Of a DNA stretch of 64,000 nt, positions 36,359-45,115 are shown piece by piece. Numbering within the stretch: the stretch's first letter is position 1; each line of letters opens with the position of its first letter. Location of the stretch: positions 62,001 through 126,000 of the forward strand of contig JAHHHU010000005.1 in assembly GCA_019359175.1 (NCBI GenBank). The letters are read 5' to 3'. The notes beneath the pieces are model-generated. The model made no database searches and was not told where the DNA came from. It saw only the letters and a program-made list of their open reading frames with translations. This DNA is from Phormidium tanganyikae FI6-MK23 (GTDB taxonomy: Bacteria > Cyanobacteriota > Cyanobacteriia > Leptolyngbyales > Leptolyngbyaceae). The position numbers and the translations under genes are program-made.

Positions 36359-37120
36359 ATGCAGATTCAAGGCGCGATCGCGCTTGTGACTGGAGCAAAT
36401 GGTGGAATTGGTCGGCAGTTCGTCGATGGGCTCAGAGCCGCGAATGCTGCAAAAATCTACGTCTGTGCCCGTAGTTTAGCGAAGTTAGATCCGCTAGTTG
36501 CACTCGATCCGGAGCGCATTGTCCCAATCGAACTCGAAGTGACAAATCTCGAATCGGTTCAAGCGGCTGCCGCAAAATGCTCTGATGTGACGCTGTTGAT
36601 CAACAATGCTGGAATTTCACTGAATCAAGCGATCATTGCGGCGGACAGTCTCGATAGTGCGCGTGCAGAACTCGAAGTAAATTATTTCGGTCTGATCAAT
36701 ATGTGTCGAGCATTTGCGCCGAGCTTGAAAGCAAATGGCGGAGGTACGATCGTTAACACTCTCTCTCTGCTGGCGAAAGTAAACCTCCCCTTCAGCGGCT
36801 CATACAGTGCCTCAAAAGCGGCTGCACTTTCTGCAACGCACTGTGTTCGCGCCGAGTTGAGTGCTCAAGAAACGCTTGTGGTTGCGGTGATGCCTGGAAC
36901 GGTTGATACAGATTTGGCGAAAGATTGGCCCGATCCGAAAGTATCGCCCGCAGAAGTCGCACAAACGGCGCTCCGCGCTGTGGAAGAACAGATCGAAGAT
37001 GTCTACCCCGGTGAACAAGCGACTCAAGTGTCAGCCCAACTGCTTCAAGATCCAAAAGGCGTTGAAAAATACCTTGCAACTTTCCTTCCAGGCATGGAGT
37101 TAGCAGGAACCCGCGCTTAA
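36359..37120 (+). CDS. Short-chain dehydrogenase/reductase
   Basis: This 253-residue classical SDR has the nucleotide-binding TGANGGIG (residues 11-18), NNAG, catalytic Ser in NTLSLLAKV and the Y-x3-K motif YSASK. The substrate is unknown. TAGGAG nine bases before ATG 36359 supports this start over the in-frame ATG 36119, which overlaps the divergent dehydrogenase. Confidence 0.88.
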   Translation: MQIQGAIALVTGANGGIGRQFVDGLRAANAAKIYVCARSLAKLDPLVALDPERIVPIELEVTNLESVQAAAAKCSDVTLLINNAGISLNQAIIAADSLDSARAELEVNYFGLINMCRAFAPSLKANGGGTIVNTLSLLAKVNLPFSGSYSASKAAALSATHCVRAELSAQETLVVAVMPGTVDTDLAKDWPDPKVSPAEVAQTALRAVEEQIEDVYPGEQATQVSAQLLQDPKGVEKYLATFLPGMELAGTRA

Positions 37121-37154
37121 GTGATTTTATAGCGCCCAGAAATGCTTTCGGGTG

Positions 37155-37853
37155 CTAAAGTCGCTGTAGCAAGCTCATTCCATGCGTATCCGTTCCACAA
37201 GAACTCAGTAGGTCGTACTTCGTTCTCAACTGCGTGACCCGTTCTGTTTCTTTTGGGCTAGGTTTCCAAGGCTTCGGGTTGTTGTAAGCGTAAAACGTTT
37301 CCACGCCATTAATTCCCACCCGTGCTGCTGCTGGAATCAATTCATCCGCCGATCGACGATATCGCGCTGGATGTGCCAAAACTGCAATTCCGCCCGCTTG
37401 CTGAATCGCGCTGATCACGCGTGCAGCTTGAGCGCGATCTCCTTGGGGTGCAGATCCTTGAAGATAAGACGCGATCGCTAAATGTTCTGGATCAAACGCA
37501 AATCCGAGAATATGCACCTCAGTTTCTAGCAATCTTGAAGTGATCTCAGTTCCCGTCCATAAGTGTGGCATCGACGGGCAGCCTTGATATGCCTCCATAT
37601 ACTGCTGGGCCGCTTGGCATCCGGTAATCTGGTGGTGATCCGTAATTGCGAATCCTTTAAGCGAAAGATCGATCGCTTGTTGTGCCAGCGCTTCGGGTTG
37701 TAGCTGTCCATCCGAATGCGTCGTGTGCATATGAAAATTGTAGGTGAGGGGGCAACTCTCAGCCGTCAGAGCCGCAAAAACCTGTCGTAGCGCCACCGCA
37801 TCATGCGCGGTTTGTGTCGTTACCGTCGAACTCGAAGCAAGGTTAGCAGCCAT
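37155..37853 (-). CDS. PHP domain metal-dependent phosphoesterase
   Basis: This 232-residue protein has the PHP metal motifs: HMHTTHSDG, FAITDHHQITG, GTEI, HPARYRR and the C-terminal DTHGM. Family members include histidinol phosphatase-like and RNase AM-like (YciV) nucleases. It appears to be a single-domain form. ATG 37853 with GAGG eight bases upstream is preferred over TTG 37865. Confidence 0.85.
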   Translation of the reverse strand: MAANLASSSTVTTQTAHDAVALRQVFAALTAESCPLTYNFHMHTTHSDGQLQPEALAQQAIDLSLKGFAITDHHQITGCQAAQQYMEAYQGCPSMPHLWTGTEITSRLLETEVHILGFAFDPEHLAIASYLQGSAPQGDRAQAARVISAIQQAGGIAVLAHPARYRRSADELIPAAARVGINGVETFYAYNNPKPWKPSPKETERVTQLRTKYDLLSSCGTDTHGMSLLQRL

Positions 37854-37865
37854 AAATCGCCTCAA

Positions 37866-38218
37866 ACGTTACTGCCATGTCACGGGACTATATCTAATGT
37901 AATGTATAGCTTAAAAAAACGTTTCAGTATTCCACACGGGGAGTATTGAGTATACCTGATGTCATTCATCAGCCGCATTGAGAAAAGTGGCAAATCGCGA
38001 TTTGTGCTGTCTTGCATTCGATGGTAAATTATATGATTAACCCCCTAGATGCATTGATTAGGTGAGTTCCCCGCCCGTAGAGGTATTTCGGTGAGCAAGT
38101 TGCAAGCATATGCAGCCCAACCCTCCGAACACTCTGCACTGGCGCATTGATGTTGCCCTCCCTCAATCGTCCTCGCAGCGGCAGTCGGCTGATTCTGGTT
38201 GAGTTCCTGAAGACGTGA
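37866..38218. other. 353-bp intergenic region without recognised features
   Basis: This separates the divergent PHP and histidine kinase genes. Short minus-strand open frames here are shadows without a Shine-Dalgarno or family pattern. It probably holds both promoters; I see no strong hairpin, tRNA or repeat. Confidence 0.5.
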
Positions 38219-39064
38219 ATGATTTCTAGTACGAATAATGGCGGGTTCGCCCAACAGGTAGAAGCGATTCGGCAGCGTATCGCCTCGATTCGCGATCGCT
38301 TGTTGGCACAGTCTACCTTGAGTTCCACGATCCAAACTGAGATTCAGCAGGAGCTACAGGCGGCGATCGATATTTTGCAATCGGCGCGATCGGTGATTCT
38401 GCAAGCGGAAGAAAATCCCGCGATCGAACAGCTCCACGCATCGGTGCGAGAGAAAGAAGTGCTACTGCGCGAAATTCATCACCGGATCAAAAATAACCTG
38501 CAAGTGGTGACGAGTTTGCTCGATCTTCAGGTGATGCGATCTCAAGATGCGACGGTTCAAGCGTTACTGAGAAGTAATCAGAATCGGATTAGCTCGATCG
38601 CGCTTGTGCATGAAAGATTGTCGCAATCGAGCAGTGCAAGTACGATTCGGCTGGGTGAATATGTGCAGAGCCTCGTGACCACGCTGGTTCAAACTTATGC
38701 GATCGAGCCAAATTACGTCACCCTGCGGACAATGATCAGCGGCGAAATCGAACTGTCTTCTAATCGCGTCGTCCCGGTTGGATTGATTCTGAACGAGTTG
38801 ATTTCAAATGCGTTGAGACACGGACTCGCGAATCAGACTGGAGAAATTGCCGTTTTGCTGCGGGTCGAAAGCTCTCAAGTCACACTGACTGTAAGCGATA
38901 CCGGAAATCGATTTCCCGCAAGTTTCGATCTGAACGCCCCGCAAACGTTGGGATTTCAGATCATCAACTCGCTAGTGCAGCAACTCAGTGCCAGTTTGGG
39001 TGTCGATCGAACTCCTCAGACTGCTATTACGATCCGGTTTGACGCTGCTGGTTTGGGGTCGTAA
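38219..39064 (+). CDS. Histidine kinase, HisKA_2 type
   Basis: This 281-residue soluble kinase has an N-terminal coiled-coil region (about 5-75), an H-box of HisKA_2 form VLLREIHHRIKNNLQVVTSLLDLQ (about 83-105), and an ATPase domain (LILNELISNALRHGL, VSDTGNRFP, GFQIINSLVQQL). There is no recognisable sensor domain or membrane segment. Its 3' end overlaps the convergent response regulator by 38 bp, and the two are plausible partners. Confidence 0.9.
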   Translation: MISSTNNGGFAQQVEAIRQRIASIRDRLLAQSTLSSTIQTEIQQELQAAIDILQSARSVILQAEENPAIEQLHASVREKEVLLREIHHRIKNNLQVVTSLLDLQVMRSQDATVQALLRSNQNRISSIALVHERLSQSSSASTIRLGEYVQSLVTTLVQTYAIEPNYVTLRTMISGEIELSSNRVVPVGLILNELISNALRHGLANQTGEIAVLLRVESSQVTLTVSDTGNRFPASFDLNAPQTLGFQIINSLVQQLSASLGVDRTPQTAITIRFDAAGLGS

Positions 39065-39743
39065 GCCCGTGTTCGAGCGCAAATCTAACTAACTCGGTGC
39101 GGCTATTGGTTCCGGTTTTGCTAAAGAGACGACTGACATATTTCTCGACGTTGCGAACACTGGTTTCTAAGCGTCGAGCGATTTCTTTGTTCATCAAGCC
39201 ATCGACAACCAAATCGAGCACGCTTTGTTCTCTAGGCGTGAAATCGAGCTTCATCGGTGCGGGAGTTTGCACGATCGCGCCTCGTCCTTTGAGTTCGGCT
39301 TGAATTTCTGCAATCTGGCGAGAGAGATCGGCAAGATTGACATCGCCATCACTGCCCGTCGATTTGATGTCTGCCCGCTGTTTTAGCAAGCGAGTGACGA
39401 TCGCAACGAGTTCATCTGGATCAAAAGGTTTCGGTAAGTAGGCATCGCACCCTGCGTCGTAGCCTTGAATACGATCGCTTTTCATTCCCCGCGCGGTCAA
39501 GAAAATCACGGGTAGCGTTTTGAAGCGGGGATCGTCGCGCAGTTGCTTGAGGAATTCGTAGCCGCTAACCTGTGGCATCATCACATCGGTGATCACCAAG
39601 TCGGGCAGAACGCGCTGTAATGTTTCCCAGCCTTCGCTTCCGTTGGTTGCAGTATGCACCGTGTAGCCACTGTCTTCGAGATAGGCTTGCACCGCTTCCC
39701 GGAGTCCAGGCTCATCATCGACTAATAGAAGTTGCTCCGGCAT
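39027..39743 (-). CDS. Response regulator with REC and LuxR-type HTH domains
   Basis: This 238-residue protein has an N-terminal REC domain (phosphoacceptor Asp in LVITDVMMP, DDE near the N-terminus, T in FLTARG, K in LPKPF), a linker, and a C-terminal LuxR-type helix-turn-helix (FTPREQSVLDLVVDGLMNKEIARRLETSVRNVEKYVSRLFSKTGTNSRTELV). It resembles the Ycf29/NarL-like regulators of cyanobacteria. It is convergent with, and overlaps, the histidine kinase gene. Confidence 0.92.
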   Translation of the reverse strand: MPEQLLLVDDEPGLREAVQAYLEDSGYTVHTATNGSEGWETLQRVLPDLVITDVMMPQVSGYEFLKQLRDDPRFKTLPVIFLTARGMKSDRIQGYDAGCDAYLPKPFDPDELVAIVTRLLKQRADIKSTGSDGDVNLADLSRQIAEIQAELKGRGAIVQTPAPMKLDFTPREQSVLDLVVDGLMNKEIARRLETSVRNVEKYVSRLFSKTGTNSRTELVRFALEHGLTTPNQQRQTGS

Positions 39744-39792
39744 AATCGTTTCCTCTGACGCATTTGTTTAAATTTAGCGAATTTTGTACCCA

Positions 39793-40734
39793 TTAAGTTT
39801 GAGATGCAGGAATCGCAAGTCGTTCGATCGTTTGTGCTTCAGTTGAGAGTTGCGCCTGTTGTTGACCTTCGGCGCGAGCTTGCAGACAGAAAAGCCCGAT
39901 CGGAGTATTGATCGAATCTACTAAGTTCGCTTTGCCCCGAATCAGATTTAGCGATGCGATCGGCAATTCTTTCAGCATCCACCGCGTTAATCGATAACGA
40001 TATTCTGCGAAATTCGGTTCGCGCATCAAATCAATTCCATGTAATTCGTGCAAATAACGGTTTGAGCGTCCATATCTGCGCCATTGGCTTCGGAGTTCGG
40101 TGAGCGTGGTGCGGTGACGGTGACGCACGATCGCAGTTTCGACAAATCGCAGTTGCCAAGACGTTTCGCGCAAAATTCGCCAGCAAATATCAGCATCGCC
40201 GCCTGTGGTGAGATAAGGGCGAAACAGTCCAACTTGCTTGAATGCCTCAAATCGAATGGCGAGATTGGCAGTCTGACCGTAAGCGCAGAAAGGATGACTC
40301 AGCGTGTGTTTTTGAGAAAGCGTTTCTTGTCGATCGGCGTATTGTTCCAGTAAAGTGTGTCCCGGAAGTGGTTTGATTTCTCCCGCGACTAAGCCCACGG
40401 ATGAATCAGAAAAGGGCTGAATCAACTCTGCTAACCAGTTCGGCTCTGGGCGACAGTCGGCATCGGTGAATGCAAGAATTTCGCTACTCGCGTTCTGAAT
40501 GCCCAAATTTCGAGCAGCGTAAGAGCTTTGAATTTGGGATTGATTTAGCGATCGGATGCGATCGGATTCTGCTGCTTTGAGTAATTCAGAAGTGCGATCG
40601 TTGCTGTTGTTATCGACTAGCAAACATTCAAAGTTCGGATAAGTTTGTGCCTGAAGACAAGTGAGCAAGGCGGGTAAATCTGTTTCACCGTTGTAGATTG
40701 GCACAATGATCGAAACGGATGGTAGAAAACTCAT
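39793..40734 (-). CDS. Family 2 glycosyltransferase
   Basis: From ATG 40734 (MSFLPSVSIIVPIYNGE) this is 313 residues. GT-A signatures are VDNNSNDRT, the metal-binding FTDADCRPEPNWL and GGDADICWRIL (ED-type acceptor site region). There is no membrane domain. It probably makes a polysaccharide or glycolipid; acceptor unknown. The in-frame extension to 40821 is not needed. Confidence 0.88.
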   Translation of the reverse strand: MSFLPSVSIIVPIYNGETDLPALLTCLQAQTYPNFECLLVDNNSNDRTSELLKAAESDRIRSLNQSQIQSSYAARNLGIQNASSEILAFTDADCRPEPNWLAELIQPFSDSSVGLVAGEIKPLPGHTLLEQYADRQETLSQKHTLSHPFCAYGQTANLAIRFEAFKQVGLFRPYLTTGGDADICWRILRETSWQLRFVETAIVRHRHRTTLTELRSQWRRYGRSNRYLHELHGIDLMREPNFAEYRYRLTRWMLKELPIASLNLIRGKANLVDSINTPIGLFCLQARAEGQQQAQLSTEAQTIERLAIPASQT

Positions 40735-40922
40735 AACTAATAAGTTGCAGAATTCGATTCTGTTGTCAAAATGCCCAAAACGATCGTCGGGGCAGCGACT
40801 GTTGCGCTCGCACTGAATCAACTCAAGGTAATTCTTACGACATTAGAATAATTGCCGCTCGCTTTTCAGTACAAAATAGTCAACATACAATAGAAGTACC
40901 AGCCGAAAAGTAGGGTAGAACC

Positions 40923-41183
40923 GTGGAAAAAATGCCAGAGCAACAAAAAGAAGAATTCTTTTACCCGAACGCTCATTATCGGGGCAATTTTACGCCCGAA
41001 AACTTAGCTTTCAACGCAAATCTACAAGAGTTCGCTCAACGCGTTTCCTTGCTCTGCGGACTGGAAACAGCGGGAAAAATTCCGCCGGGTGATGCCTACA
41101 AACAAATTAAAACCCTGTGGCATGACCTGAAAGAGTCTAAAAAGAATTTGATCGATCGAACTAGTGAATCGGAAGAAGGATAG
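40923..41183 (+). CDS. Small conserved cyanobacterial protein (DUF7219-like)
   Basis: This 86-residue protein has FFYPNAHYRGNFTPENLAFNANLQEFAQRVSLLCGLETAGKIPPGDAYKQIKTLWHDLKESKK. I recognise this as a short, well-conserved cyanobacterial family, to my recollection DUF7219. Function unknown. It starts GTG 40923, with ATG 40932 in frame. The antitoxin gene follows 14 bp later. Confidence 0.7.
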   Translation: MEKMPEQQKEEFFYPNAHYRGNFTPENLAFNANLQEFAQRVSLLCGLETAGKIPPGDAYKQIKTLWHDLKESKKNLIDRTSESEEG

Positions 41184-41197
41184 ACCTTCTTTAGATT

Positions 41198-41509
41198 ATG
41201 AGTGACACTAAATCCAAGATCGCAACCCAGATCAAAGCATTAGATGGTGAACAGGTAAAATTGCTTGTTCTCAGTTGGCTAGGTGAAACAGATGGTGATC
41301 TTCACGACTTTCAACGGTTAATCGAAACGCAAACAGGAAATTTAGATGATGCTTTGACTCTCGCACCAGAAACGGAAGTGGAAAGAATTGCACAAAGCCT
41401 AGAAGTTTTGGAAGAATATCGCCGTAACGGTCGGGGGGGTTCGCACGATCGGGTGCGGGATTGGCTAGATAGTTTGGGGACAGATGACCCATTACCATGC
41501 CCTAAGTAA
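41198..41509 (+). CDS. Antitoxin-like protein paired with a RelE/ParE-family toxin
   Basis: This 103-residue acidic protein ends ...LEEYRRNGRGGSHDRVRDWLDSLGTDDPLPCPK. The tail pattern (HD-V--WL-S-GTD) is seen in antitoxins that precede RelE/ParE toxins in cyanobacteria. Its last codons overlap the toxin's ATG at 41497, the usual translational coupling. The antitoxin frame is intact while the toxin is not. Confidence 0.7.
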   Translation: MSDTKSKIATQIKALDGEQVKLLVLSWLGETDGDLHDFQRLIETQTGNLDDALTLAPETEVERIAQSLEVLEEYRRNGRGGSHDRVRDWLDSLGTDDPLPCPK

Positions 41510-41787
41510 TTTGGACGGAGACTGCGATCGCAGATATTCAAAGACACTACGAAACATTGGAAGCTATAAACCCAGAAGCGGCGCTAAGGGCATCTTGTGC
41601 AATTCGTGAAGCAGGCGATAGTTTGGAGATGAATGCTAAACGAGGAAAGGCGATTGAAGCGGCTCCGGGATTACGAAAGTTACAAGTCGCCTTTGGGCGT
41701 TACGGCTTTGTAATTCACTACGCAGTTTTGGAAGAAGAAGTTGCCATTTTGAAGATTTATCATGGGCGAGAGAATCGCTCAACTTGA
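41497..41787 (+). pseudogene. RelE/ParE-family toxin with stop at codon 3
   Basis: The expected start ATG CCC (41497-41502) is followed by TAA (41503-41505), after which the frame continues VIWTETAIADIQRHYETLEAI, RKLQVAFGRYGFVIHYAVLE, VAILKIYHGRENR. This is a full RelE/ParE-type toxin. The T at 41503 is the third base of a Pro codon in the overlapping antitoxin (CCT), where it is silent. Restart at TTG 41557 would remove about 17 residues including the first strand. Product probably absent or inactive. Confidence 0.8.
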
Positions 41788-41933
41788 TGCACTATCTCAG
41801 AGAGCAAAGCGTTTACTATCCTCGAAACTTGCGATTGCTGATTCAATCTGAGTAAGTTCTCTCTTTCGTTCGATGTAAATCCGATCGTAATGTTCTTTCT
41901 TAAAGAGAGGAATTGAACAGGACACTATTGATT

Positions 41934-42353
41934 ATGGCGAATCTTCTCCAAACTGCATCCGAAGCAGGATCATTCAAAACGCTGTTGAGCGCGATCGACA
42001 AATCCGGTATCACAGCAGAACTCGAAAACCCAGACGGCTCATTTACGCTGCTTGCACCGACCGATGAAGCCTTCGCCAAACTGCCAGAAGGAACTTTAGA
42101 TGCACTCCTCGAAGACCTACCGAAACTACGTCGCATTTTGAGCTATCACGTTTTATCAGGCGATGTGCGATTTGAGGATTTGACTGAAATCGAAGAAGCA
42201 CCCACTTTAGAAGGCTCTGTGATTGCAGTCGATCACAAAGGAGGCATCAAAGTAAATGATATTCCCGTCACCCAATCGGACATCTTGGCGGATAACGGTG
42301 TGATTCATGCGATCGATGGGGTTTTAATGCCTGCAATTCTCGCGGGAAGCTAA
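41934..42353 (+). CDS. Fasciclin (FAS1) domain protein
   Basis: This 139-residue single FAS1 domain has FTLLAPTDEAFAKLPEGTLDALLEDLPKLRRILSYHVLSG (H1 region) and ADNGVIHAIDGVLMP (H2 region). FAS1 domains mediate adhesion and are often secreted, but no signal peptide is present here. ATG 41934 is preferred over the upstream in-frame start at 41913. Confidence 0.9.
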   Translation: MANLLQTASEAGSFKTLLSAIDKSGITAELENPDGSFTLLAPTDEAFAKLPEGTLDALLEDLPKLRRILSYHVLSGDVRFEDLTEIEEAPTLEGSVIAVDHKGGIKVNDIPVTQSDILADNGVIHAIDGVLMPAILAGS

Positions 42354-42397
42354 ACGTTTGCTATTCTAAGATTCTTCTATCAATCGGGAATAAGGCA

Positions 42398-43654
42398 TTG
42401 AGTACTTTTGCCAAGTTAAGCCCTCAGACGCAGCGCAATCTGGGGGTACTGTTTACGGCGGGGTTGCTATTTTGGGCAAGTTTGGCAAGTCTTCTACCGA
42501 CCTTGCCGCTGTATGTAAAGGCGATCGGCGCACCAGATGATCAGCTTGGCATCGTCATGGGATCATTTGCGATCGGCTTATTAGTGTTTCGTCCTCAAGC
42601 TGGCAGAATGGCAGATCAGCGAGGACGCAAGATTGTTTTGCTGATCGGAATGTCGGCGGCGACGCTGGCTCCGATTTGTCATTTGCTGACGCAATCGATT
42701 CCGATCTTGATGATTGTTCGAGCCTTTCACGGTATTAGTATTGCTGCATTTACAACGGCGTATAGTTCGCTGGTTGTGGACATCGCGCCACCAGAAAATC
42801 GGGGGGAACTAATCGGCTACATGAGCTTGGTGAATCCGATCGGGATGGCACTCGGACCAGCGATCGGGGGATATCTGCAAGAACTGACGACCTATGCACC
42901 TGTGTTTGTGTTGAGTTCGGTGCTTGGCATGGTTAGTATGACTTGTGCAATGTTCGTGAAAGCGCCTCCTGTGCAACATCAACCCCAGGATCGCAAAACC
43001 GAAGGAGTGTTCTGGCGAATGTTGCTTAGCGATCGAATTCGAGTTCCTACGATCACAATGTTGTTAGTTGGCATTGCGTTTGGTGCGATCGCAACATTTG
43101 TGCCGCTCTACATCAAAGAATCGAATGTTGGGCTGAATTCAGGATTGTTCTACACAGCGGCGGCAGTAACGAGCTTTATGACGCGATTTGTATCGGGAAA
43201 GGCGAGCGATCGCTATGGTCGCGGTCGATTTATTACGATCGGGCTTCTCTGTTATGGACTTGCAATGATTGTACTGTGGCAAGCAAATACAGCGAATTTG
43301 TTCCTACTGGCTGGAGCGCTAGAAGGCGTTGGTGGTGGCACGTTTTTGCCGATCATGATTGCGCTGGTTGCCGATCGCTGTCAGCCTTACGAACGAGGAC
43401 GGATTTTTGGTTTATTTGTCGGTGGCTTTGATTTGGGAATTGCTTTAGCAGGGCCGATTTTAGGCAGTGTCTCTAATGCGATCGGTTATCGCAGTCTCTA
43501 TGCGGTTGCTGCGATTGTTGCTTTCTCTGCATTGATCGTGTTCATGACGTTCTCAAGTAAAAGTGTGGCGCATTCATTCCGATTCGCTTTAGGATATGGC
43601 AAAGATCCCTATGCCATTCCCAGAAACGAGTTAGTAACCGCTTACAGGGCTTGA
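42398..43654 (+). CDS. MFS transporter
   Basis: This 418-residue, 12-helix permease has the MFS loop 2-3 motif GRMADQRGRKIVLLIG and a related GKASDRYGRGRFITIG in the second half. It resembles drug/efflux members (DHA1-like). Substrate unknown. The start is TTG 42398. It converges on the protease gene with a 13-bp overlap. Confidence 0.85.
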   Translation: MSTFAKLSPQTQRNLGVLFTAGLLFWASLASLLPTLPLYVKAIGAPDDQLGIVMGSFAIGLLVFRPQAGRMADQRGRKIVLLIGMSAATLAPICHLLTQSIPILMIVRAFHGISIAAFTTAYSSLVVDIAPPENRGELIGYMSLVNPIGMALGPAIGGYLQELTTYAPVFVLSSVLGMVSMTCAMFVKAPPVQHQPQDRKTEGVFWRMLLSDRIRVPTITMLLVGIAFGAIATFVPLYIKESNVGLNSGLFYTAAAVTSFMTRFVSGKASDRYGRGRFITIGLLCYGLAMIVLWQANTANLFLLAGALEGVGGGTFLPIMIALVADRCQPYERGRIFGLFVGGFDLGIALAGPILGSVSNAIGYRSLYAVAAIVAFSALIVFMTFSSKSVAHSFRFALGYGKDPYAIPRNELVTAYRA

Positions 43655-44958
43655 GAAAGCGCGATCGGGTTTCCACAATCATTCAGCTTTGCTTGATCGG
43701 GTTGAACAATTTGCACATTCAAACGGTGAAGCACTTGCTCGATCGGTAAAGCAAATCCGAGTCCTTCGATTCCTTTGCTTGCAATTTTCTCGGTTACAAT
43801 TCCAATCACTGCACCTTGTCGATTCATCAACGGCCCGCCGCTATTGCCCGGATTGATCGCGGTATCGGTTTGAATCAAACTGCGATCGCCATCTAATCGA
43901 AATCCGCTCACAATGCCTTGAGTCACGCTATTAGAAAGGGATAGAGGATTGCCGATCGCAATCACCGATTCTCCGACTCGCACCGCATTCGATTGACAAA
44001 GCGGTAAGCCTAAGATTCCAGTTGTTTCACCATCGAGCCGAATCAAAGCTGCATCCAGTCCCGGATCGCGCCGCAACACTCGCCCAACGCGCGTACTGCC
44101 ATCGTACAAATCCACATTTACCGTAAACGCAGAACCGACAACGTGATGATTGGTGATGACAAGCCCAGATGGATCAATCAAAAAGCCGCTCCCTCGACCG
44201 CTGGATGTGCGAATTCTAACGATCGCGGAAACGCTGCGCCCGGTCAATTGTGCGATCGATAACGGTTGGTCTGTCACTGCTAACGCTGCGACTTCGTATC
44301 GAGATGGAGTGAGCGCGATCGTTTCAACTTCTGAGGAATTGAGCGCAGTTAAAAAAGTTGGTTCAGCTAAAAGCTGTTTAATGCTGCCACGAATCGCCTC
44401 GTAGGTTGCGGCTGGATTATCAATGCCTTCCGCCTTGGCGCTTCCGGTCATTTCCTGGCGGTACACCACTTTTGCGCGTTGTCGATCAAACAGTTCCCAT
44501 CGAATGGTGCGTTCATCTTGGGTTATGTCGCCTTTAAACCAAGACTGATACGAATTGAGTCGCGCCTGCGTCATGGTTCCACCGATCAAAAACCGTCCGG
44601 GTTCCGTATCGGCAGAAGCTTCTTCAAACACTGAACTGGGCTGCGATCGCGCGATATTAAATCCCGACTGCACCAGTTCATCTTCGATCAAGTAGCGAGC
44701 GGATTCTTCAAAGCGATCGTCTCGATCGCCCGATGCAGTGTAGCGTTGTTGCACAATATTCAGCCAGCCTTCGTGATGTCCGCCGATGATCACACCGGGA
44801 AGCACACCCGATCGAATTCGGGCGATTTCGATTTTTGCGGCAGTGGGTTCTTGAGAAGCTTGAAATGCGATCGTCGGTTCACTCAGAGTTGGGGTTTGCA
44901 GCGTCAGCCACCAAAACAAACTTGCCAGCACAACGCTCCAAATCGGGGTTTGAATCAT
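43642..44958 (-). CDS. Exported trypsin-like serine protease with novel N-terminal domain
   Basis: From ATG 44958 this is 438 residues: signal anchor (WSVVLASLFWWLTLQTPTLS), an N-terminal domain (about 40-215) and an S1C trypsin-like domain (about 225-420) with triad ITNHHVVG (His), DAALIRL (Asp) and NPGNSGGPL (Ser). No PDZ domain follows, unlike DegP/HhoA. The N-terminal domain, with FLIGGTMTQARLNSYQ, is reminiscent of CsgG/LpoB-like periplasmic folds, but that is a guess. A 14-bp inverted repeat lies in its leader. Confidence 0.85.
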   Translation of the reverse strand: MIQTPIWSVVLASLFWWLTLQTPTLSEPTIAFQASQEPTAAKIEIARIRSGVLPGVIIGGHHEGWLNIVQQRYTASGDRDDRFEESARYLIEDELVQSGFNIARSQPSSVFEEASADTEPGRFLIGGTMTQARLNSYQSWFKGDITQDERTIRWELFDRQRAKVVYRQEMTGSAKAEGIDNPAATYEAIRGSIKQLLAEPTFLTALNSSEVETIALTPSRYEVAALAVTDQPLSIAQLTGRSVSAIVRIRTSSGRGSGFLIDPSGLVITNHHVVGSAFTVNVDLYDGSTRVGRVLRRDPGLDAALIRLDGETTGILGLPLCQSNAVRVGESVIAIGNPLSLSNSVTQGIVSGFRLDGDRSLIQTDTAINPGNSGGPLMNRQGAVIGIVTEKIASKGIEGLGFALPIEQVLHRLNVQIVQPDQAKLNDCGNPIALSQAL

Positions 44959-44982
44959 GGTGATGTAGAAGATGAAGGACGA

Positions 44983-45028
44983 GAAGCTAGAACGTCTAAA
45001 TCGTTGCGCTATTGGACGTTCTAGCTTC
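44983..45028. promoter_or_regulatory. 14-bp perfect inverted repeat upstream of the protease
   Basis: GAAGCTAGAACGTC (44983-44996) and GACGTTCTAGCTTC (45015-45028) are perfect inverted copies with an 18-nt spacer. It begins 25 bp upstream of the protease ATG (44958). It could be an operator or a leader hairpin; there is no T-run. Confidence 0.55.
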
Positions 45029-45115
45029 AACCGGGTAGGGTTCGATGATTATACATTGATTTGCTATTTTAGGTTTTTATCTCTTCCTATAGGAGGGTGA
45101 CAATTGACTGAAACC

